Source: Emydura subglobosa (lineage: Eukaryota > Chordata > Testudines > Chelidae). From it: 64,000 nucleotides of DNA. This document shows, in pieces, positions 56,791 through 64,000 of the stretch (positions are counted from its first letter, which is position 1; every line of letters starts with the position of its first letter). Both the position numbers and the translations under genes were made by a program. The stretch spans positions 2,896,960-2,960,959 of the forward strand of contig ML679961.1 in NCBI GenBank assembly GCA_007922225.1, written 5' to 3'. Below the pieces are notes generated by a model. It was not told where the DNA came from and ran no database searches. It was given only the letters and a program-made list of their open reading frames with translations.

Positions 56791-57234
56791 GCTCTAAAAA
56801 TAAAAAGAACGACAAAATTTGAAAAAATGACTCACGTGTTCCAATCAGACCCAAACAAGCTGACTTGCATCTTTGGGGGCCAGGAGATTGAAGGCTTGGG
56901 GCCTCAGGCCTGGTCTAAACCCAAAGTTACAGTGCTTTAACCAACCAAGTGTTTTAAAACAATTTAGTTGAAGTGGTGCAAAGCCCTGGTTGCAAAACTA
57001 ATCATTTTAACAGTTTTATATCAGTTCAGCTTAAGTGGGGGTAACTTTACAGACATCAGCTAAAGCCCTATAAACCAGCTGCAATTGGTTTCCACACAGC
57101 ACTTTGCACCAGTTTAACTCAAATTGATTAAAACCTGATTTTAGTTAAACCGGAGCAAGGGCCATGTGCAGACAAGAACAAAGTCTACAGTACCATGGCT
57201 GGTGAAAAACATTCCATATACTCAAAAGCCATCC
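56791..57234. other. Unassigned sequence
   Basis: The part 56940-57170 has several AGTTTTA / TAAACC / AACCTGATTTTAG motifs in both orientations, suggesting an old inverted-repeat element, but I cannot define its ends. Confidence 0.35.
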
Positions 57235-57475
57235 TGACCCAGAGGGCAAGGCACTGGTCTGGGACTAGGGAGACCTGAGCTCAACTCCAATTCTACAAGT
57301 GACCTGCTGGGTGACCTTGGGCAACTCTCGTCCCTCAGTTTCCCCTCCCTCCCTTTATCTATTTCCGGTGTGAATTCTTCGGGCAGGGCCTGTCTCTCAC
57401 TAAGAGTTTGCTCAGTGCTTAGCATAATGGGGCATTGATTTTGGTTGGACCCTCTAGGCATTATTATAATACAAA
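57235..57475 (+). repeat. MIR-type SINE, near full length with L2-like tail
   Basis: Has all three SINE parts in order. The tRNA-like head is represented by GCACTGGTCTGGGACTAGGG and CTCAACTCCAATTCTACAAG. The core is GTGACCTGCTGGGTGACCTT through CCCTCAGTTTCCCC. The tail is GGGCAGGGCCTGTCTCTCAC through GCATAATGGGGC to TATTATAATACAAATGA. This copy links the isolated tails elsewhere in the window to a SINE. Promoter boxes are degraded. Confidence 0.75.
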
Positions 57476-57861
57476 TGATATCAGACATTATTTTAAAATT
57501 GGCTATTATGTATCCAAGGCTTAATCTGTTCCAAAACATCATCTTACTGATAGGAACTCTACGTGGGTTTAATTGGCTGGGACATAGTCTCAACTCACTG
57601 TATAAATAACAGTCAATTCTGACTGGGAAATACATACGTATAAATAGGATACAGATTGGCAACAACATGGAGGAACTAGAGCTACCGGTAGAGGAAGTGA
57701 AATCAGATATTATAGGACTAACAGAAACATGGTGGAATAGTAGTCACGACTGGTGTACAAGCATTGACGGGTCTGTGCTGTTTAGGAAAGACAGATTAAA
57801 GGCAAAGGTGGTGCAGTAGCATTGTATATCGATGATGAGGTAGACTGCAAAAAAATTCGAA

Positions 57862-58740
57862 GTGATGGAATTGATAGCTGACAGATTCCCTCACCAAATA
57901 GTTGCTGAACCAACAAGAGAGAAGGCCATTTTAGATTTGGTATTGGTGAGTAGTGAGGACCTCACAGAAGAACTGGTTGTAGGGGACAACCTTGGTTTGA
58001 GCGACCATGAGCTAATTCAGTTCAAACTAAACAGAAGGATAAACAAAAGCAGATCTATGGCTAGGGTCTTTGACTTCAAATGGGCTAACTTAAAAAAATT
58101 AAGGGAATTAGTTTGGGAAGTGGACTGGACTGAAGAACTCATGGAGCTAAGGGTGGAGGAGGCTTGGAATTACTTCATATCAAAGTTGCAGGAACTATCT
58201 GAAGCCTGCATCCCAAGGAAGGGGAAAAAATTCATAGGCAAGAGTTGTAGACCAAGCTGGATGAGCAAGCATCTCAGACAGGTGATTAAGAGAAAGCAGA
58301 AAGCCGACAAGAAGTGGAAGATGGGAGGTATCAGTAAGGAAAGCTACCTCTTGGAGGTCAGAACATGCAGAGATAAAGTGAGAAATGCCAAAAGCCAAGG
58401 AGAGCTGGAGCTTGCAAAGGGAATTAAAACCAATAGTAAAAGGTTCTATAGCCATATACATAGGAAGAAAACCAAGAAGGAAGAATTAGGACCACTAAGC
58501 ACTGAGGATGGGGTGGAAATTAAAGATAATCTAGGCATGGCCAAACATCTAAACAAATACTTTGCCTCCGTTTTTAATGAGGCTAATGAAGAGTTTAGGG
58601 ATAGTGGCAGGTTGGCTAATGGAAATGAGGATATGGAGGTAGAAATGACCACATCTGAGGTAGAAGCCAAACTCAAACAGCTTAGTTGGACTAAATCGGG
58701 GGGGGAGGGGAGGCATATAATCTCCATCCAAGAATATTAA
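57862..58740 (+). pseudogene. CR1 ORF2 pseudogene: endonuclease end and linker
   Basis: A frame of 292 codons holds the last part of the APE-type endonuclease, with LDLVLVSS and the SDHELIQF motif (S47, D48, H49 of this frame; D and H are catalytic residues in the family), then the linker (NYFISKLQELSEACIPRKGK, LNKYFASVFNEANE). The frame breaks in a run of eight G at 58698-58705. The RT continues in another frame with KGEKSDLGNYR, NGFTKGRSCQTNLISLFEKI and YLDFSKAFDMVPH (59088-59126), then stops. The start codon in this frame is not the native one: the endonuclease begins upstream in other frames (57665-57840). Confidence 0.9.
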
Positions 58741-59662
58741 AGGAACTAGCACATGAAATTGCAAGCCCATTAGCAAGGATTTTTAATGGATCTATAAACT
58801 CAGGGGCTGTACTGTACGACTGGAGAATTGCTAACATAGTTCCTATTTTTAAGAAAGGGGAAAAAAGCGATCTGGGAAACTACAGGCTTCTTAGTTTGAG
58901 CTCAGTAGTATGCAACGTCTTGGAAAAAATTTGGAAAGAGAAAGTAGTTAAGGACATCGAGGTTAACAGTAATTGGGATAAAATACAAAATGGTTTTACA
59001 AAAGGTAGATCGTGCCAGACCAACCTGATCTCCCTTTTTGAGAAGATAACAGATTTTTTAGACAAAGGGAATGCAGTGGATCTAATTTACCTAGATTTCA
59101 GTAAGGCATTTGATATGGTTCCACATGGGGAATTATTAATTAAATTGAAAAGATGGGGATTAATATGAAAATTGAAAGGTGGATAAGGAACTGGTTAAAG
59201 GGCAGACTATAATGGGTCATACTGAAAAGTGAACTGTCAGGCTGGAGGGAGGTTACTAATGGAGTTCCTCAGGTATCGGTCTTGGGACCAATCCTATCTA
59301 ACCTTTTTGTTACTGACCTTGTAACAAAAAGTGGGATTTCCAGTAGAGACAGGGAGGTGTTAGTACTGTTATACAAGGCGCTGGTGAGACCACATCTGGA
59401 ATATTGTGTGCAGTTCTTGTCCCCCATGTTTAAGAAAGTTGAATTCAAACTGGAACAGGTGCAGAGAAGAGCTACTAGGATGATCTGAGGAATGGAAAAC
59501 CTGCCTTATGAGAGGAGATTCAAAGAGATTGGCTTGTTTCGCCTAACCAAAAGAAGGATGACGGGAGATATGATTGCTCTCTATAAATATATCAGAAGGA
59601 TTAATACCACGGAGGGAGAGGAGTTGTTTAAATTCAGCACCAATGTGGACACAAGAACTAAT

Positions 59663-60023
59663 CATAGAATCATAGAGTTGGAAGGGACCTCAGGAGGTAT
59701 CTAGTCCAACCCCCTGATCAAATCAGGACTAATCTCAGCTAAATAATCCCAGAGAGGGTTTTGTCAAGCCGCAGCTTGCAAACCCCTAAAGATGGAGATT
59801 CCACCACCTCCCTAGGTAACCCATTCCAGTGCTTCACCACCCTCCTAGTGAAAAGCTTTTTCCTAATGTCCAACCTAGATCTCTCCCACTGCAATTTGAG
59901 ACCATTGCTCCTAGTTCTGTCATCTGCCACCACCGAGAACAGCCTAGCTCCATCCTCCCTGGAACCCCCTTTCAGGTAGTTAAAGGCTGCTATCAAATCC
60001 CCCCTCATTCTTCTCTTCTGCAG
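59663..60023 (-). mobile_element. CR1 LINE 3' end nested in the larger CR1
   Basis: 361 bp, reverse orientation. It includes the last codons of ORF2 (minus-strand frame with [33 protein letters not shown]) and the octamer-type tail at the left (TCATAGAATCATAGAGTTGG). ACTAAT flanks it on both sides (59657-59662 and 60024-60029), a 6-bp target duplication. Removing the insert rejoins the host CR1 as GAACTAATGGATATAAAC. Confidence 0.93.
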
Positions 60024-60113
60024 ACTAATGGATATAAACTGGCCATCAGGAAGTTTAGACTTGAAATTAGACGCAGGTTTCTAACCATCGGAGGAGTGAA
60101 GTTCTGGAACAGC

Positions 60114-60797
60114 TGTAGTAAGAAGTAAGAGCTTAAGGCCTGTAAAACAGGCTAAGGTCTAAGTGAAAAAAGCCAAGTGAACAGGAGTATAAGTGGAAAA
60201 AAACAAGCTAACTGAAACTGGCACAAAAAAGTGTTGATACTGCAAAACATATATATTGTCAAAATATTATTAAAATGAAAATTATGTAGCAGGTATAGGA
60301 GGTACCAAGATACTAACTCTCTAAAATGACACTTTGATGAATAGAAATGACTAAAAAGTGATAAATTGAGTTGTTTTGCCCAAATCAGCCAGTTAACAGA
60401 AAAAGGTGGTATCAGACTACGTCAAGAGGGTGGCAACTACCTACGTCAAAGGGGGCAGAACGAAAGTGTATGTAACAGTGTATAAAAGAGGGTGTCAGAG
60501 GGAATAATATTGTCCGGTCTAGGGGATAACGGAAAGTCCCGCCGTTGGGCCACGACCATTGTAACGCCGCTTATGCGAAACTGACCCAGAGATACTCTGT
60601 AGGTCACTTCTCATTGTGCCGCACGCAATAAACCTGGCCTGGGTGCCTTCGCTGCTCAGCTAATCCGTGGTCATGTCGATTCATTTGATCGTGAGAGCCG
60701 TCTTGGTTTCCTGATCAGAGCTGGGACAGCATCTACACAGGGACACACGCACACAGCCTACACTGATAAACACCGGTGACCAACACACCGTACCACA
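60114..60797 (+). mobile_element. Solo LTR nested in the CR1, 5-bp target duplication
   Basis: 684 bp from TGTAGTAAGAAG to CCGTACCACA, with canonical TG...CA ends, flanked by ACAGC on both sides (60109-60113 and 60798-60802). Removing it restores the CR1 run GGAACAGCCTTCC. It contains a TATA box, AATAAA (60627-60632) and a downstream T/G-rich part. A solo LTR arises by recombination between the two LTRs of a provirus. The 5-bp duplication fits several retroviral or Gypsy groups, so the class is open. Confidence 0.9.
60481..60488 (+). promoter_or_regulatory. LTR TATA box
   Basis: TATAAAAG, 146 bp before the AATAAA of the same solo LTR, the normal spacing for U3/R. Confidence 0.65.
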
Positions 60798-61322
60798 ACA
60801 GCCTTCCAAGGGGAGCAGTGGGGGGCAAAAAACCTAGCTGGCTTCAAAACTGAGCTTGATAAATTTATGGAGGGGATGGTCTGATGGGACAGCCTAGTTT
60901 GGGAATTGACTGATCTTTGACTACTGGTGGTAGATATGCCAATGGCCTGTGATGGGATGTTAGATGGGTTGGTTCTGAGTAATTACAGAGAATTCTTTCT
61001 TGGTGTCTGGCTGGTGAGTCTTGCCCACATGCTCAGGGTTTAACTGATCACCATATTTGGGGTTGGGAAGGAATTTTCCACTGGGGCAGATTGGTAAAGG
61101 CTCCGGGGGAGGATTTCGCCTTCCTCTGTAGCATGGAACATGGCTCACTTGCTGGTGGATTCTCTGTACCTTAAAGTCTTTAAACCATGATTTGAGGACT
61201 TTAATAACTCAGTCATAGGTCAGGGTCTATTACAGGAGCGGGTGGGTGAGGGCCTGCGTTGTGTAGGAGGTCAGACTAGATGATCATATTGGTCCCTTCT
61301 GACCTTGCAGTCTATGAGTCTA

Positions 61323-64000
61323 AGCTGTGATCTATGGCGCCGAATCTACAATGAGCCGACAGTCAGCTCCATGCAGACATCTCTGAGGATCTTTGTGAGC
61401 ACAGTTCCCAACCCTTTTGTATACTCAACTGAGCTCCAGTTTAAAGTTCTTGTCCTGACATAGTGGTGCCATGCCATTCAGTGAAAGAACCGGTGCTACT
61501 GCAGAGAAGTTGCACTGTTGAGTTAGCACAATTTCATTTCTAGGCAAACAAGGAAAAAGGCATGATTCCTACAGTACCAGCCTTGGCTGCCCTGTACTTC
61601 GGGTTTTCCCGCTTTTCTGGGTAATGGTGTCGTTTAATACAATGTAGTTATGTTTGTTTATGAAATACTCACTATAAAATAAGCCGAATGTACAATACGA
61701 CCCAGTGAATGCTGCTGGGGGAATTCAAACTGCTGCATTTCCTAACTTCCATTTTTACTTTACTCTGTAAAGTTAATGTTGCTTTAATAGAGGTGGGTTA
61801 TTTTGGGGGGGCGAGCGGGGACACAAGGGAGAAATTCCCTGTGTGTAATCCCGCTAACCTCTCCACGCACTCAGCCAGGATCTGCAGGCCGGGAGGTTCT
61901 GAAGAGGGCAGAGCTCACAGCTCATTGCACTGCCTGGGTAGGAGAGGGGTCAGTCTGCTGCTGCTGCCAGAGGGCCCAGTCCTGGAATGGGTCGGGCACC
62001 CTCAGTTTAGCCTGGGATTGAGGAGCTCAGTTTCTTGCAGGATAAAGCCCATTGTTGGACTGGAGCGTTTCCTGCCAGGCTGGATTACAGGGCAGCAGCA
62101 CATCTGACTATGTCTTCGTATTGCTGGGTACACTGATGATCCGCACCCCACCCCCCGAGTGCAGGGTTTGAGGCGTGAGGCCGGACAGAGTCAGGGGCCT
62201 GCTCAGCCTGTCTTTTGTGTTTTATCCCAGGCATCTCTGCCAAAACCGGTGCTGCTCCTTGCAGCTTTAGCCCTCCGCCCCTCTCCCGATGACAGGGGGA
62301 GGTGCACAGAGCTGCAGCGGGGGCCTCTTGGCCAGCGGTGCTACCAAGTCAGGACACTGTGCGGAGAGGCTAATGTTGCTATGAGAGCCACAGGCCCTGC
62401 GACCAACAGGACTCAGCTGTCAGGCCCCAGGCTCCCGGCAGATCCATGCACACGTCTTTCCTTCCCGTGCTCTTGCGCCTCCGTCTAGAAGGGTAGGCAG
62501 CATTGCGCGTGCTGTGTGATCGCCTACGGCATTCCACTGCTGTCACATGGCCACCACACCTAGCAGGCCAAGCGTGCATATCCTCCACAGTGGTGCCACA
62601 AATTCAGTCTTCATGCATTTGTAGTGCCGTTACAGTCACAACCCTCTTCTCACCACAGGATGAGAACTGCGTTAATGAACACAGGGCTCCAGCCATAAAA
62701 GGATCGCCAGGCTGCAGCGGAGCCGAGATCCATCTAGGCCAGTCTCCTGTCTCTGACATTATCCAGAACCGACGTGCGTTCACACTCACCGAAGAGTGAG
62801 AGTGCAGCAATGTATATCTGCGCCCCGGCAGCCGTTCCTTTTCGAAGCATTCATTGATTCACTCAGTGGTTTTTACAGGCAGATATTCAAAGGTCCGCGG
62901 CTGGCTTTGTGCCGGCTGTTTTCAGTCTGTAGCCTGAAATGTACCCTCTCGCTCTAGCTGCCATGAAACAATCTTCACCAGTGACAGAGGATGGCTCGGC
63001 CAGACGCGTTCATTACTTTTAGTCAATTCTCTGTTTAGGGCTCAGCATCCGTCATCGGACAAGGATTCTGACACACTTCAAGGGCACGTACTCTTTAATA
63101 AAGTTCAGCGAGAAGCTTTTGCTTTGGGCATTTCATCTCAGGGGTCTCTTTTATGGTACTCTCATAAAACTTCTAAAGCTCTTCTAGGCATGTAAGCAAG
63201 CTGAAGGAGTCATGTGTCCCCACCACGACGCGAGTGCTTATGCAGTATCTTAGAGGCGTTTAAAAAAATTATGATCATCTATTATGAAAAAGCAACAGGA
63301 TGTGGTAAAGTTGATTCCTGTTGTTAAATATGTCAGGAGCGACAATATTTTATTTAACTCTGAGTAAAACTCAGCTGACAAAAATGGTTTATGGTTGGCT
63401 ATTAATGGGAATAGGCAGCATGAATCAAGACTAATGCATTAAAAAAATCATGTTGCCCAACTGTTTAATAAGAAATGAATTTTGTGCTGTGTTTATTTTA
63501 GCCATTCAGTGCAACATTTCTACCTCCTGAAGGAGTATTTCATTTGGCTTGATTACAGTGAATATTTATTTAATATCTACAGAGTATGTGTTATTAATTT
63601 CTGCTAAGCAGGAAAAGATTATCCTAAATCTACCAGGTGGCAGAATACAAGCAAAGTACTTTAAAAGGCAAGGAGCAAATGCATTAGGGTTCATTGAGCA
63701 AAATTTAATGTCACTTTCCCTCCCACGGTTGCACCTGCTTCTCTGTCTTCCTGTATTGGCCTAATCACACTCCCACAGATCCACCTGCCAGCTGGAGCTT
63801 TGTCTACACTGGCACCTCTGAAACCCCTTGGCAGCAATGTTAACAGTGACCTGAGGGGTGCGGTTGCATTGTCCAGGCTGGAAGGGCAGTTGTCAGTGGA
63901 AATGAACGGGACGTCTCCCCAGGCACATCTGTGTAGCGTTGATCTGTGGGGAGCAGCTGAAGATGGAGTGGATTCGCTGAAGGGTGTCTGGATGGGGCTG
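61323..64000. other. Mostly unique non-coding sequence
   Basis: 62725-62770 (GATCCATCTAGGCCAGTCTC and CTGTCTCTGACATTATCC) looks like a short antisense CR1 end. 61800-62500 is GC-rich with fortuitous frames. From 63240 on it becomes AT-rich. No gene or complete element recognised. Confidence 0.4.

Larger units (their letters stand above)
57655..61322 (+). mobile_element. CR1 LINE interrupted by two younger insertions
   Basis: The element itself is about 2.6 kb: 57655-59662, 60030-60113 and 60803-61322. It covers part of the endonuclease (DIIGLTETWWNSS), the linker, the RT and a full 3' UTR ending AGTCTATGAGTCTAAG. It has an internal deletion near 59320, where FVTDL jumps to a [20 protein letters not shown] block, removing the catalytic FADD part. 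It belongs to the same deeper subfamily as the copy at 0.7-1.7 kb. Confidence 0.92.

Noticed and set aside
57235..57350. Functional tRNA gene
   Set aside because: Promoter boxes are degraded and a MIR core and L2-like tail follow, so it is a SINE head and not a tRNA gene.

Overview
This window looks like intergenic or deep-intronic DNA from a non-avian sauropsid, most likely a turtle. I found no host protein-coding gene, rRNA or tRNA gene, CRISPR array or operon. The open frames are either short chance frames or decayed transposon proteins. The turtle call rests on the repeat content: many CR1 LINE pieces from several 3'-end subfamilies (one ending in ATTCTATG-type repeats, one in GTCAGACTAGATGATC-type, one in CAGTATGGCCGTTCTT-type), a Penelope-like element with hammerhead-like tails, hAT transposons, several LTR families, MIR-type SINEs with an L2-like tail, and small palindromic MITEs. 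A crocodilian is the main alternative. Family names come from sequence recognition alone, without a database search.

Layout. 1-4.6 kb: degenerate CR1 pieces in both orientations around a Gypsy-like LTR fragment. 4.6-10.7 kb: unique DNA, two more copies of that Gypsy-like family (one inverted) and a long solo LTR (7.0-7.9 kb). 10.7-16.6 kb: MIR/L2-type tails, a CR1 3' half, a 430-bp non-autonomous hAT with its 8-bp target duplication, and a palindromic MITE beside a MIR. 16.6-19.4 kb: a CR1 tail, then an LTR split by a 1.15-kb hAT relic with an exact 8-bp target duplication. 20.4-26.1 kb: an interspersed repeat (second copy at 28.9 kb), a hammerhead-bearing Penelope tail, a Penelope reverse-transcriptase pseudogene, and the best-preserved CR1 of the window (24.9-26.0 kb), which appears to sit inside the Penelope element.

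26-44 kb is mostly unique sequence with sparse MITEs, MIRs and CR1 tails. 44.3-45.1 kb is a second copy of the 7-kb solo LTR. 47.0-47.7 and 50.6-51.0 kb are two other LTR-like units. 53.0-54.7 kb holds CR1 pieces facing each other, followed by a 10-base run of N. 57.2-61.3 kb is a MIR-type SINE followed by a CR1 of about 2.6 kb that was interrupted twice: by a reverse-oriented CR1 tail (6-bp duplication) and by a 684-bp solo LTR (5-bp duplication). 61.3-64 kb is unique.

The pieces do not work together as a system. They record successive insertions, and target-site duplications let the order be read directly in three places. The most informative observations are these dated nests, the hammerhead-ribozyme-like tails, and the recurring families within 64 kb. 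I did not find a convincing new biological system.
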